A DNA stretch of 64,000 nucleotides from Voacanga thouarsii. Taxonomy: Eukaryota > Streptophyta > Magnoliopsida > Gentianales > Apocynaceae. The notes below the pieces were generated by a model, which worked only from the letters and a program-made list of their open reading frames with translations, was not told where the DNA came from and did not search any database. How positions within the stretch are numbered: position 1 is the stretch's first letter; each line of letters starts with the position of its first letter. Positions 23,134 through 34,667 of the stretch are shown here, one piece after another. Both the position numbers and the translations under genes were made by a program. The stretch lies in assembly GCA_026120185.1 (NCBI GenBank), contig JANUWF010002420.1, positions 1 to 64,000 of the forward strand, read 5' to 3'.

Positions 23134-23529
23134 TTGAAAAAGCTTTGCTTTTTCCTTTTTTCTTTTTACTTGCCTTTCTTTCTAGCATTACTTTTTACTT
23201 TTTACTTGTTTTCCCCTACTAATACTCTCAACAATATCATTGTTTCTTTTGTTCTTTCTCAACTTGTTCTTCTCCTACCGACACTCTCAATAGAACTTGA
23301 GAGGCTTTTCGAACTCAAAGAACGACATCGACATTTGGGGAATGAAGAGGCAGAATCAAGAAACAGCGGCAGTCATGAAGAAGCAATGCGAATGCAGAGG
23401 AAGAGCATTTGTTTTGAATGGACAAATCAAATTAGAAATCTAATGAGCAGTCTCTTGAACGGGCAGATCAAGAGGAAATGGTTGGATTGGAAAGGAAAAC
23501 ACATCGAAAACATCTTCTTTGGAAACTAA
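23134..23529 (+). CDS. Unrecognised ORF inside CACTA element
   Basis: This 131-codon frame has a hydrophobic Phe/Leu-rich N-terminus, probably translated AT-rich filler. It is followed by a charged segment (RLFELKERHRHLGNEEAES) and a basic tail. The charged part has more balanced codon composition than its surroundings and might be a remnant of an element-encoded protein. I recognise no domain. Confidence 0.25.
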   Translation: MKKLCFFLFSFYLPFFLALLFTFYLFSPTNTLNNIIVSFVLSQLVLLLPTLSIELERLFELKERHRHLGNEEAESRNSGSHEEAMRMQRKSICFEWTNQIRNLMSSLLNGQIKRKWLDWKGKHIENIFFGN

Positions 23530-24189
23530 TTCAAAATTTGACCACCTCTCAAACGAATTACGACTATCGTTTGAAGAGGAAGGGATAAATGAACTGACTT
23601 TTTTAATTAGACTGAACTAGTATTTTTCTGAATTGACATTTTTCTGAATTGACTTTTTTTCTCTTGTTCTGTTGTAGAAATAGACAAGACGAAGAGGAAG
23701 GGGTAAATGAACTGACATTTTTAATTAGACTGAACTGACATTTTTATGTTATTATGTTGCAGAAAGGGACAAAGAGGAAGGGGAAAAGACGATAAGGAAA
23801 TGTTCTAAAGCCCAACCTACTGACCTAGAGTTATGTTGGGTAAAAACTAATATTTTATCGAGACTAAGGAGAGGAAGAGATAAGGAGGAAGGAGAAGAGA
23901 TGATACTGGGAAGGATATGACGTCCTCAATTTTGTTTTTTGTTTTACATGTACTATTGTTTCTAATAGAGTCTTTGACATTTCCTACTTGTTATATATGC
24001 TGTATTACTTCTCTTGTGGAGTTTAAGGATTATTTATGATTTCAATGTTATTGATTTTGATTTGTTTAGCATTAAGCAAATTGTATTTTATTGTGATTGG
24101 TGTTGAATGAGTTGAAAGGATTGTATTTAGTTTGAAATTGCAGGTGGATAGCCCTAAATTTCAATCAATTATTTTTTTAAAAAAATTAA

Positions 24190-24755
24190 TCAAATACGAT
24201 GGTTCTAAACCGTCATATTTGCTTATGCGACGATCACATTTTTTTTTTTAAAAAAAATTAATCAAAACCATCATATTTGCTTATCAAAGGCGACGGTCAC
24301 ATAATGGCTTAACAGAATAAATACGATGGTCTAAACCGTCGTTTTTAATAATAGTCGCAATTGCTCCAAAATTTAGTGCCACGGTTGTAATTACAACGGT
24401 TGGATACCGTCACAAATACTTAGCAATTGCGATGGTTAGGACTGTCGCAATTAACAAGTATTTGCGATGGTTTAAAATCGATGTATTTACAAAACAATTG
24501 CGACGGTTTTTTCACCAAATGCGACGGTTTGCAGAATCTCAACCCAAGTGAGTAATTGCGATGCTTTTCCCTGACCGTCGTATTTACACTGTCGCATTAG
24601 GTAAATACGATGGTTTTTCTGCCATTTTTAATAAAAACGACACTATTATATACGAGGTCAAAAAATCGTTATTTGACCATCATTTATAGCAAAAGCAACG
24701 GTATTTTCTCAAATATGACGATTTTCTGACCGTCGTATTTGTCTAAATTTTTAGT
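24190..24755. repeat. Right subterminal hairpin array of CACTA element
   Basis: The array has copies of ACGACGGT, its complement ACCGTCG and diverged variants (TACGATGGTT, TGCGACGGTT), less regularly spaced than on the left, ending next to the right CACTA terminus. A TTTTTTAAAAAAA palindromic stretch occurs twice (24170-24187 and 24240-24258). Confidence 0.85.
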
Positions 24756-25941
24756 AGTGACTAAACCAACCCAGCCATTCACTGACTTCACTGTCAGACG
24801 GTGAATTCAAGGAGTTAGACACTATTATAACTAAACTAGCTTCTAAAAGCTATTGAAAATAAGTCTCTCTACTTTTACCTTTTGGCCATTTTTGTACTCC
24901 TTGTTTTAACTCCTTTACTAAACAGGATAGGTTTCAAGCCTAACCCCCAAATCCCATGTGGATTTATTTTTAAAAAATATAAGTCTTTTTCTCTTAACAT
25001 ATACTTTATTTTATTTTTTATTTTTATTTTTTTCAGTCATTCCATCAAATAATGACATAATAATCTTCAATGCAGTCATGATGTCTAATAAATCCTCAAT
25101 CAAACACTTAAAAAAAAATGTCGATCTGGCATGGCACAAAATTCGACACCTCCTATTCCTGTCTCTGATTTCTCAATTGAAACCATACTTGAAACCACTC
25201 TGTGAGATCAACAGCAAAAGCATACACATAATCGTGATCACGGCCGGACCGGATTTTCTATCACGAACTAGAACTATAATCAACTGTTTAAAAACTGTTA
25301 ACCATAATTCGTGGTTGAAGCCACGAATCAAAATTGTAATCTACAGCCCAGTTAGGATTTGAAGTTTTTCTTAATAGTCAATTTTTATTTTTAAATTTTT
25401 TTTCTTGCCACATGCCAGCTTGACTCTTTGACACATGGCAACATCTAAAATCAAAAAACAAAGAAATAAAAGGGCCCAAGCCATGGCCCATTTGCATATG
25501 CAACAGCCACATGGACCGTTACATGTAACTGCCTAAATAGCCTCTGTTGCTGCAACAGCCAATTTTGTGGCTATTGTTTTTTCTTTTTCTTCTTCTTCTT
25601 CCTCCTCCCTCTATAAATATTTCTCTCATTTTCACACTTCTCTCAACTCTCTCAATTCTCATCATCCAATTTAAAATATATTCTTATTATATTTGAGAAA
25701 AATCATTGATTTTGTTCTATATGATCCCTTTTCTTTAAAAAAAAAAAAAATTAGCTCCCTAACTATTATATTTGGTTGGCTTTGGTCTTTTTCTTCTTTT
25801 TTTTTTTTTTTTTGGGCCATTAGTCAAACTATCAAAAAGGTACCAAATCGGATAAAAAATAATAGTTACAAGATCTAAAAAGTTTAAAAAAGAAAAGAAA
25901 AGAGACTATATCCAACAATAGTAAAAATTAAGTGATTGAAT

Positions 25942-25946
<5 letters not shown>

Positions 25947-25974
<28 letters not shown>
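25947..25974. repeat. (TA)n microsatellite
   Basis: About 14 TA units. Confidence 0.9.
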
Positions 25975-25981
<7 letters not shown>

Positions 25982-26653
25982 CATACGCTTAATAATATTT
26001 ATTGAGTTAAAAAATGATCTATTTCTACAAATTTTCTCGTACAATTGCTTGAAACATAAGAGAATATGTCCATTAGAATTCTTGGGAAATATGATTGCTT
26101 AGATGGAAGCTAATATCCTTTGTCCTAATTCCTTAAGAGCTTAATTTTTTGCATGATCAACGCTTTCACCTTATCGAAAAGTTCCCTATTTACTTACCTA
26201 ATTTTAACTATCTATACTATAATTTATTTTAGTCTATTGAGTTGGTCGAGATGGTTAATGTTGAAGTTTTTACATTGACATTTTGAATTCAAATCTCTCC
26301 TGAGACTTAAGCCTGTACTTTCGGATAGCGACTGCAAGCCTTTAATAAGGAAAATAAATAAATAACAGTCACCATAAAGATTTTTTTTGTTCCGATTTGG
26401 AGAAGTACACATAAAGATTTTATTTTAATTTTATATTCTTTGTATACAAGAGGCAAAAGGTATATTTACAAAGGTTTTTTTATATAAATTAAATATTTCA
26501 TTTAGAGAAATATTGACACACAATTTCATTACCTTTAACTTCGTTTTTTTTTTTTTAATCCTTTTCGTTTTGGTGGCAGGAAGTTTTCAAGGAAGGAATA
26601 GGCTTATTTTATGCAAATAATACATAAGAAAAGTATATTCCTATCAATTTACC

Positions 26654-26656
<3 letters not shown>

Positions 26657-26689
<33 letters not shown>
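26657..26689. repeat. (TA)n microsatellite
   Basis: About 16 TA units. Confidence 0.9.
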
Positions 26690-26690
<1 letters not shown>

Positions 26691-27405
26691 TCGGGAACTT
26701 TAATATTAAATTTTATTATTATCAGTATTTATTTATTTATTTTTTTTTTTGGACAGAGGGCCTGGGGATATGGGTGGCGTATTCCAATGTTTTAAACTTA
26801 TATGTATGATAGTATAATAAGCATTTCATGTAATGTGTAAGGATGAAGGATAAGGATTGTATTGTTTTCGATCCGTCCCACTCCTTCTCCACCCGTCTCT
26901 TAGTTTTAATTTTTTATATTTATATTTATTTATTTTATGTTAATTATACACATAAACAAAATTTTAAAAATATAATAAATATATTTACATTTATAAAACA
27001 ATTTTATTGTTAATATTATTGAAAAGTATATTTACATAATTTAAAATATAGTAATCTAAGTAAAATATAAGAAATGTTTATTTATGTAAACTAAAAAATC
27101 TTCATATTTGTTTTCTTTCCTTTTACAAGTCTTTTTAAATCTTAAATGAATGCAATTATATTGAGAGATTTAATATTTCAAAATTGTATTCTATTTATAT
27201 AACTTATTATGTTTTATTTTTATTACTATATAATTTTTTATATATTTTATTTATTATTTGGAGTGGTATTTTAAGATTTCACTATTTTATTAGGAATTTT
27301 ATATATTCCCAAAATACTAACTTATTAAAATTTTCTACTTATTTTAATTTTTAGATTTCATTGGCCCTCATAGCCTACTAGGCCCTCACTTCCCCATGAG
27401 GATGG

Positions 27406-29437
27406 TGTTGGATTGTATACCCTCTTAGACTAGGTTTCTGATGTAAAATCGAATATTTTAATAAAAGAATTTATTTTCAGAGATTGTTTGTGAATTTATT
27501 TTTTGTTTGTGCACGATTTTCGTTTGGAACAGACCCATTATGTTTAAATAAATGATCCATGTGAATGATGGTCTTTCACAATAAGGTATGGATCATGGGT
27601 TATTTAACACATAAACATTTGTTCTTAGCCTATTGATGAGACTGGGAACCTCATCATGTTTAGGTTATTATGTTATGAATTCCAAATGGGGAATGGCTTA
27701 CCTTTAGCCAATGAGTAGTCCACTCACTTCATAACATAAGCGTATTTCGAATACGTAGAACAGGACCTGTAGTAGTGGTTTCTCAAAGTACTATATGGTA
27801 GAAACCTAGACTACTACCGCTACAGCGTGGACTAGTACTCTACGACTTGAGTATGAGTTGGTGGTCCAGCGAAGCCGGAAGCATATACTTTGATTTGTTG
27901 TAGTTGAGGTTCTATCGTAGGGCCAATATACTTGCATGTTGGGTATGTGTGACTAGTTAGTTAAGACAGACTTATACAAGATAGTTTCTGCACTATATCG
28001 CCCTTGTGGTTGTCCGAATGGTCTAAATCATCCAGGGCCCCGGGAAACATGACTTGGATGTTTGCTTTAGGGTAGCTCCCTTGGAAACCGAAAACACTCC
28101 AGGAAGTCATAGACCATTAGACTAGAAGCCTAAGGATGGTAGATGTCATTTAGGGGGTGTTAGTACACTTCTTCCTCTCTAAATGAACGGCGATGTGTAG
28201 AGGGGTATTTTAGTCATTTCACCTGTAGGTCGGAGACTTTGCGAATGCAAGCATTGTCCTTGGGGTCAATATTTCCTTATGGTGATATTAGGAAATATTT
28301 AAAATGCAAAATACAGCCTATTTATATAGCAGGGGTATTTTGGTCATTTTAGCAGACCAAGGCGATGTGTCTTTTTGGTCCTCTGAATAGCCCGTAAGTC
28401 CTAACTATTTTGGGTTGAGGAATTGGTCTCGCTTGAAGAGGATTTTATTTTATTTTGTTTTATTTTATTTTATTCAGAAGTCTAATTTATTATTGGATCG
28501 GAATAAAATAAATAAATAAATAAAATAGGAGTTGAGAGAAATTAATTATCTAGTTTATTTGGTTAATTAATTATTCAGTGGCCTAGGTCCAAGTATGAAT
28601 AATTAAGAAATTAACCTGGGCTTAAACTAGGGGAAATAATTAATGTTTAATTATTTATTGGGTTATTTATATAGGCCCAAGAAATAAATAATTAAAGATT
28701 AATTATTATGGTTCATTTGGGCTCATTAATTATTTATTGGGTTACTTATGTAAGCCCAGGAAATAAATAATTAATATTTATTATTTTGGGCCTTTTTGGG
28801 TCCAAGAAAAATAATAAATATTTATCTGGCCCAATAGCTTGGACCTTAGGGTTTTTTCCAGATATGGTTAAGAGGAGTTTAGGATTAGGCCAAACTGATT
28901 CTCAGGATAACATCCGGGTGTTTTGAAATTCCGGTGATATGTTTATCAGATAATGAGAGACCTAATTTTTGGCTAACTAATAAAACAACTCTTTGAAAAG
29001 AAAAAAAACCCTAATTCTTTCCCAAGCCAAAAGACTGTCACGTCTCTCCTCTTGCTCTCTCACGTTTCTTCTTCTTGTTTTCTCCTTGTTCTTTGCTAAC
29101 CAATAGCGAGCGAACCAAGGAGAATTGAGACCGTTTCTCTTTCCCATTGTGTTCACCAACTAGAGGTTAGGCTGAGGAATATCCCGAGAGCTGAAGAGCT
29201 AAGCATTAATGGAAACAAGGCGGAGTCGAAGGCAAGCGGGTGTTCAACCGGAAGCTCCTTCAAGTGTACAAAGCGAGGCGATTCCAGCCGTTCAATCTGT
29301 TCCTACGCAACCTAGGAGGGTTAAGGAACGCAAAGGTATGATCTTCACGCTTCCGCATAGCCTTTAAGGCTCGTGTTTTATTTTTCTCCAATTTTTTTCA
29401 ACTTACCGTGCATGCCCCTGTTTTTCGTTTTCCATCA
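27406..29437 (+). repeat. Solo copia LTR with target duplication
   Basis: The repeat starts TGTTGGATTGTATACCCTCT and ends TTTTCCATCA. The 5-bp duplication GATGG lies directly outside both ends (27401-27405 and 29438-29442). No primer site or coding region follows, so this is a solo LTR left by recombination between the two LTRs of a full element. It belongs to the same family as the LTRs at 7549-9341 and 47246-49034 but is about 240 bases longer, with extra sequence near its 3' end. Confidence 0.88.
29209..29367 (+). CDS. Small ORF with splice donor inside solo LTR
   Basis: An ATG at 29209 opens 52 codons beginning METRRSRRQAGVQPEAPSSV, basic and Pro/Gln-rich with balanced codon composition unlike the AT-rich LTR around it. 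The sequence CAAAG|GTATGA at 29331-29340 is a good splice donor within it, and the polypyrimidine tract with TTTTTCGTTTTCCATCAG near 29421-29438 could be the acceptor, placed at the LTR end. No counterpart was noticed in the two related LTRs. Function is unknown. Confidence 0.3.
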   Translation: METRRSRRQAGVQPEAPSSVQSEAIPAVQSVPTQPRRVKERKGMIFTLPHSL

Positions 29438-29442
29438 GATGG

Positions 29443-29563
29443 GTCAGTGGAGGGGGTTATTTTGTCCCGAGTAGGTTGTGACCGGGGATCTCCACCTACC
29501 CCATTACTGGAATTGGTCAATTCAATTGTCATCCCAATTAATTTGAATAAATATACCATTTAT
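29443..29563. other. Short flank between solo LTR and Ivana-like element
   Basis: The sequence continues the left flank of the solo LTR (ending at 27405). It has no recognised function. An alternative start of the next LTR at 29527 (TGTCATCCC) lies in this stretch. Confidence 0.4.
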
Positions 29564-29850
29564 TGTTATGAAATATGAAAGGTCAAGTAGCTGTTCATTT
29601 TCTTGAAGATAATGTGACTGTTCGTATACTGTGAGTGTTCATTTTCTAAGGTTATTAAATTCATTTCTTAACCTTTCAGATTCTGTAACCTTTTAGATTT
29701 TGTATCGAAATCTCTATAAATAGGGGTCATATGTAAACAAACGAATAATCAATAAAATCGTATCTAAGCGATTCTCTCTCTTCTCTCCTCTTCTAGTATC
29801 TTTACTTTACAATTTTATATTTACTGATTCTATTTTGAATCAAATTCACA
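29564..29850 (+). repeat. 5' LTR of Ivana-like element
   Basis: Starts TGTTATGAAATATGAAAGG (an alternative start is 29527) and ends CAAATTCACA just before the primer site. It contains a TATA box CTCTATAAATAGGGG near 29711-29725. It is short, as expected for this lineage. Confidence 0.7.
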
Positions 29851-29854
29851 ATAC

Positions 29855-29868
29855 GTTATCAACACGAG
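29855..29868 (+). promoter_or_regulatory. Primer binding site (TTATCAxCACGA type)
   Basis: GTTATCAACACGAG lies four bases after the LTR end. Ivana/Oryco elements commonly have TTATCAGCACGA here, so one base is substituted. Confidence 0.75.
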
Positions 29869-30063
29869 ACTCTACCGAAGTTGTTTTACTAAAGGTTATA
29901 GTCACGGTGACACTATTGATGTTGTTCTATTGAAGGTGATAACCAAGCCAACACCATCAAAGTTCTCTCTCGATCCATGCAATCAAGAAGTCTGGTTTGT
30001 TTTCTAAGTTTTCTAGAACAAAAGAGAAAGGTAAGTACTTTTCCTATTTGATTTTGTATTCAC

Positions 30064-30600
30064 ATGGCAAATCTCATCAAACTTGAGTTTGTAACTCTTA
30101 ATATTACTAGAAAAAACTATTTATCTTGGATACTAGATGCTGAAATGCATTTAGCTGCAATGGGTTTGGCAGATACCATTGTAGAAGGAAATCTATCATC
30201 ATCACAAAATGATGCTAAAGTTATGATTTTTCTCCACCATCATCTTCATGTTGACTTAAAGGTTGAATACATTACTGTAAAAAATCCACTTATTTTGTGG
30301 ACTAATTTGAAAGAAGGGTTTGATCACCAGAAGATGGTCGTCCTTCCAAAGGCACAGTATGACTGGATGCACTTGTGATTACAAGATTTTAAATCCGTTA
30401 GTGAGTATAATTATGCTATTTTTAAAATTAGGTCGCAACTAAAACTGTGTGGAGAAAATATTACTGATGAGGATATGTTAGAAAAAACTTTCTCTACTTT
30501 CATGCCTCGAATATGCTCCTGTAGCAGCAATATCGAGAAAAGGGATTAAAGAAGTATGCAGAATTGATATCTTGACTTCTCGAATCTAGTTCCAGAAGAA
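30064..30600 (+). pseudogene. copia gag (Ivana-like), broken
   Basis: ATG at 30064 begins MANLIKLEFVTLNITRKNYL and runs to a TGA at 30378 after QYDWMHL. The homology continues in frame as LQDFKSVSEYNYAIFKIRSQ, then LKLCGENITDEDMLEKTFST to about 30500, where a frameshift occurs, and ends near 30600. The zinc-knuckle region is missing between gag and protease, replaced by about 110 bases of AT-rich sequence. In intact relatives this is the capsid protein. Confidence 0.85.
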
Positions 30601-30714
30601 TTAGAAGTTTACTTTTAGTATGTTTCTTTTATGTTTTATATTTTTGGCATTGTAATAGTAATTAGCGTTTAAAGTTTTTTATTATTTGAGTATTTAATAT
30701 TTTGTTATGCCCAT

Positions 30715-31715
30715 ATGACTATTATTCCACTTACTGGATACACAAGTGGCATTGAAGATATATGCCTAATTGATAGTGGTACAATACACACCATATTGAA
30801 AGATAGAAAATATTTCTCTTACCTGCAGATGGGAGAAACAAATGTTAATACTATAGGTGGTAGTGTAAAGTTGATTGAAGGCTGTGGAAGAGCTAATATT
30901 GTATTACCCGGAGGAACAAATGTTATTATTCCTAAAGCATTATTTTCTTCAAAATCTCAAAGAAATTTATTAAGCTTTAAAGATATTCGCCGAAATAGAT
31001 ATCACATTGAGACAATGGAAGAAAATGATTTTGAGTATCTCTATATTACCCAACTAATGTCGGGTAAGAAATCTTTATTAGAAAAGCTACAATCTCTTTC
31101 TTCTGGCCTATATAGCATAGAAATTCATGCAATTGAAGTGCATCATTCAAGAAATCGAAGTTTACTGATCCTGCTACATTTATCATTTGGCATGATCGTT
31201 TAGGTCATCCAAGAGCTTTTATGATGCGAAGGATAATTAAAAATACGCATGGTCATCCTTTGAAAAGTCAAAGGATTTTGACATTTGATAAATTTTCATG
31301 TGCTGCATGTTCTCAAGGGAAATTGGTTATTAAACCATCTCCAACAAAAGTGGAGTTTGAGTCTCCAGTATTTCTAGAAAGAATTCATGGTGATATATGT
31401 GGACCAATTAATCCACCATATGGGCAATTCAGATACTTTATGATTTTAATTGATGCATCGACCCGATGGTCGCATATCAGTTTATTATCAACTCACAACT
31501 TGGCGTTTGCGAGATTGCTTGCCCAAATAATTTGCTTAAGAACGCAATTTCCAGATTATCCTATCAAAAGGATCCGTCTAGATAATGCTGGAGAATATTC
31601 CTCCCAAGCCTTTGATGCTTATTGCATGTCAATTGGTATTACTATTAAACATCCAGTAGCTCATGTTCATACTAAGAATGGTCTAGCTAAATCATTCATT
31701 TGTCAGCATCATCAG
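30715..31715 (+). pseudogene. copia protease, GAG-pre-integrase and integrase (Ivana-like), truncated
   Basis: Frame 30715-31203 has the protease active site region CLIDSGTIHTILKDRKYF, then GGTNVIIPKALFSSKSQRNL and LLSFKDIRRNRYHIET. A frame change leads to frame 31221-31751: CAACSQGKLVIKPSPTK completes the zinc region, and the integrase core has Asp in RIHGDICGPINP and Asp in IRLDNAGEYSSQAFDAYC. The expected Glu of the DDE triad is replaced: KNGLAKSFICQ has Lys where Glu occurs. After about 31715 the frame is unrelated sequence. Confidence 0.85.
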
Positions 31716-31868
31716 AGCCTTCAACAGTTTTGTGAAACAGTGGACCCATGAGGAAAGATTATAGCAAACAACAAAATTTCATCACCAATGATTTTTTTTT
31801 CCTTTTTAATATTGTACATATTCCCAAACCACCCCCCCCCCCCTCTTTCCCATGCTTCTATCCAGATA
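31716..31868. other. Junction between Ivana-like element and exon-fragment block
   Basis: A short stretch of unassigned sequence with a poly-C tract (about 31832-31845). Confidence 0.4.
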
Positions 31869-32499
31869 CTAGACATCGCCATTGATGGTCATGATAATGG
31901 CAGTCAAACTCCAAAATTTACCTAAAGCTTACAGCACCATCGCCACCAAATAAATTGGGCAAAAAGATAAAAAAAAATAACCTAATTTGACACAAATATG
32001 AAAGAAAAATGTTAATTTCTCATTCTAGGTTGACCAAACACCAAAGAAGAGACCACATAGTAACTCTTTCCAGACTTACAGATGAAGGAAAGAAAAAAAG
32101 ATAGAAACTTGAAACCACAAACTCTCAATTAAAGGTCCTCTCTGCCTAGAAAAACTTCAAGAAAGCAGAAGAACTGATGAATTCTTGACAGAAAACACTG
32201 GCAAGATACATGCAGTAGAAAATAGAATTCTTTTGAACCGTGCATTTGACAAATGGGTATATGAACTTTCCTCAATAGAAACAACCCCAGGATTAGAAAG
32301 CAATATGATAGAACAAAAGGTGAAAGGCGAAAGGCGAAAGGTGAAAGGAAAAGGAAATATTTATTAGGGATAATTCAACTACTTAATTCAAAAGACAAAG
32401 TCATATGACACTTTTTTCTTCATATCCTACATAACTTACCTGTTATTAAAGAATTCCTCTTAATAAAATCTTGTATTTTTTTTGATAATTTCTTTTTCA

Positions 32500-32590
32500 T
32501 CCTTCAAAGGAGGAGCTGAATCAAAAAATGCATTGGTTTCTGCATATGGCATCTCTTCTCCAAAGCCAGAGCATAATCAGCTAGCTATTT
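32500..32590 (-). other. Possible further captured exon
   Basis: The minus strand translates as SGFGEEMPYAETNAFFDSAP followed by PLKDEKEII without a stop. The composition is protein-like, and strand and position match the captured exons. No splice sites are convincing and I do not recognise the family. Confidence 0.25.
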
Positions 32591-33015
32591 TCATTGAATG
32601 AATTTATGTCAAGCCATATGTTGAACCTCCAAGTAATATCAAAATACTATATATATGTGCTATATATATCATCTACAGAAATAATATCAAGCTAGAACCA
32701 CCAAGTAATCTCCGTAGGGACAAAATGAAATTCAAATCCTATCCCATTTCATATTTGTGAAAAGGACAAATCCATAGAAAAACCCAATTCAGATGCATCA
32801 ATCAGTTTCTTCCCTACTTCACTTCACTAAAAATGCCAAACTATGAAAAAAAAGTAGTACATAACCAGACCACATGGTTGATAAAAATAAGAACCACATA
32901 TTATGCTTTGGGGTAAAGCATTTCAGATTGAAAAAGGCAAAAGATATCATGATTAAATTTTGAAAAATTGGACAACTTGCAGTATCCAAATTAAATAATT
33001 CAATCATAAACTCAC

Positions 33016-33178
33016 TTTTCAGCTTGCTAAAGCTCTGATCAAGCTGAGATCTACAAGTCTCCAACATTTAAGCAACTTCCTCACCAGCAGCTGCAAACTT
33101 GTCCAAATACTCCTTAATGGCAGCCACAATTTCCGCCAAATCCTTGTGCCTTACCACAATACTTATGTCAGAAACCAT
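33016..33178 (-). pseudogene. DUF632 (NRG2-like) protein exon fragment
   Basis: The minus strand encodes SDISIVVRHKDLAEIVAAIK, EYLDKFAAAGEEVA, an in-frame TAA at 33068-33070, then MLETCRSQLDQSFSKLK. It ends at a donor-like GTGAGT (33010-33015). The pattern of a 'DL.EIV.AIKE.FDKAAAAG' helix followed by 'MLE..R..LD.SF..LK' is typical of the start of the DUF632 domain in plant DUF630/DUF632 proteins. The premature stop and the missing remainder make it a fragment. Confidence 0.55.
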
Positions 33179-33632
33179 CTTTAAAACCAAGCCAGGTTAG
33201 AAGTCATGAAAGAATTCCATGACACTGTTTTGCCAATTCATTAAACCATTAAAAAGAAAGAGCTATCTAAGGAGAAAAAAACTCACATTGCATGTGAACA
33301 AAAGAAGAGTTTGTACAACTTCCCAGTGGCCATATTGACAAACTTATGTCAATGCCGTCTAAAACAAAAGGTAATCAGCTTAAGCACAGATCCATCGATT
33401 GAATTTATTGAAGTCCCATCCCAAGTTATGTTATATAACAACATTCGCTTTTGCAAACCAAAATGTTGTATCATGATATCATCTAATTGCCGATAGAACA
33501 AATTGGGGAAAAATATATAATAAAGATAAATCAAAATCTAGTACCTAACCATGGTAATTCCTCGAATTCACATCAGCTCAATTCTCAAGCAATAAGCAAC
33601 AATCTAAAAACCACAAACCCGAAATTCAATAT

Positions 33633-33653
33633 ATATATATATATATATATATA
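33633..33653. repeat. (TA)n microsatellite
   Basis: About ten TA units in intron-like sequence of the capture block. Confidence 0.85.
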
Positions 33654-33706
33654 AGGAAAATGCCCCCAAAAATTCCTTATATTTTCATCTAATCTATTCA
33701 GTTTTT

Positions 33707-33946
33707 TTATCCTTCTATATGTAAAAAGGATAGTTCAAAATTATCTTCTTCTTCTTCTAAGGGCCAAGCATTGCGAGACAAATCATTTGTTATTTTTCTT
33801 GCATCCAACTGATAAAGTGCATTAAGTAGGTGATAGTCATCAGCATCAGACCATTTGCCTTCAGTAGCCATAATGATGTTAATTAGTTGTACCATTTTCA
33901 AACAGCAATGTGCATCATCAAGTAAGTATATAGTCCATGGCATCAT
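33707..33946 (-). CDS. Unidentified exon-like ORF in capture block
   Basis: The frame contains LLDDAHCCLKMVQLINIIMA and TEGKWSDADDYHLLNALYQL, with non-repetitive, protein-like composition unlike the AT-rich neighbours, then an acidic tail (PLEEEEDNFELSF). A possible acceptor, GTATCAG|ATAG, lies just upstream at about 33956. I do not recognise the family. It is probably another captured exon because strand and context match its neighbours. Confidence 0.4.
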   Translation of the reverse strand: MMPWTIYLLDDAHCCLKMVQLINIIMATEGKWSDADDYHLLNALYQLDARKITNDLSRNAWPLEEEEDNFELSFLHIEG

Positions 33947-34107
33947 TTTCTATCTGATACTGAATATTAACCTCGTGGAAATCGTGCTTTTTTAAAATTA
34001 AACCAAAAAGGCTTATCAAGTAAGGAAACAACAAAGGTAGATTTGAATGTGTAAAAATAAAAGAAAATCACTCTCTTTATGCTATTGATCACTTACCATC
34101 CAGTATC

Positions 34108-34108
<1 letters not shown>

Positions 34109-34166
<58 letters not shown>
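34109..34166. repeat. (AAT)n microsatellite
   Basis: About 19 AAT units in intron-like sequence of the capture block. Confidence 0.95.
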
Positions 34167-34173
<7 letters not shown>

Positions 34174-34557
34174 AGTAAAGAACTATACAATGATATCAAT
34201 ATTGATAGACTATAAGTATCCAAGTATTTCTTTTTCCTTTTTTTTAGGACTAATTACGCAAAACTAATTAGAAGTTGTTGAAGTTACACTCAAACTATGT
34301 CTTGTAAACTTTTGCTTTTATTTTTGAAGTCACTGAATTCTTCAAGTAACTGAAGTTTTATATATAAACAGATAAAATGTCTTTGATTGAGTGCACATAG
34401 TGATAAAGGGTACAAATAAATATCCTAAATCCATGAACTAATGATTCTTCATAAAGTTCTTTAAGCAATCATTTGATTAGATATTGTTACTATACTTCAT
34501 TATTTGAATTAATGGATTCTTCCAATCCATACAAAGAGGATAAAATCAAGTAAGTAC

Positions 34558-34667
34558 CTGATTTCAAATCCACCCTCTCCACCTTCACATATCTTCTAAA
34601 CAGTTGCTCAACATCAAATTGGCGTGCATCAAATTCCAGATTACCACCAAAGACGGGCCTTATATTC
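34558..34667 (-). pseudogene. SR splicing factor (RS31/RS40-like) first coding exon fragment
   Basis: The exon encodes NIRPVFGGNLEFDARQFDVE and then QLFRRYVKVERVDLKSG, the beginning of the first RRM of plant RS-type SR proteins. RNP2 is VFGGNL, normally VFCGNF or VFVGNF. The donor G|GTACTTAC follows KSG, which is where the RS40 group has its first intron. The ATG that normally precedes RPVF reads ATA here, so the native start codon is lost. A plausible acceptor CTTCCAG|GAATAT lies upstream. The remaining RRM and RS-domain exons are not found. Confidence 0.65.

Larger units (their letters stand above)
20574..24759. mobile_element. Non-autonomous CACTA (En/Spm) transposon
   Basis: The left end is CACTACAAAAAAAATGGGGC and the right end, read on the opposite strand, is CACTACTAAAAATTTAGACA, giving CACTA terminal inverted repeats. 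The 3-bp duplication ACT flanks both ends (20571-20573 and 24760-24762), as required for this superfamily. Subterminal arrays of ACGACGGTT/AACCGTCG hairpin units lie inside each end. The 3-kb interior is AT-rich with microsatellites and encodes no transposase. Confidence 0.92.
24763..27400. other. AT-rich region without recognised genes
   Basis: Probably the continuation of the LTR interrupted by the CACTA element, then decayed sequence. The passage at 25440-25660 resembles an LTR promoter: CCTCTATAAATATTTCTCTC followed by a CT-rich leader. Near 25299-25320, ATTCGTGG and CCACGAAT form a perfect 8-bp stem around six bases. TA microsatellites are at 25947-25974 and 26657-26689. None of the short ORFs has credible homology. 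Confidence 0.45.
29564..31715 (+). mobile_element. Truncated Ty1/copia element, Ivana/Oryco-like
   Basis: A plus-strand copia element consisting of a short 5' LTR, primer site GTTATCAACACGAG, gag, protease/GAG-pre-integrase and the integrase core. Homology ends inside the integrase near 31715, and RT, RNase H and the 3' LTR are absent. The gag sequence LEFVTLNITRKNYLSWILDA and the TTATCAxCACGA primer site are typical of the Ivana/Oryco lineage. It lies directly beside the exon-fragment block. Confidence 0.82.

Noticed and set aside
31832..31845. Poly-C tract as a terminal or regulatory feature
   Set aside because: A simple homopolymer, with no associated terminal structure.
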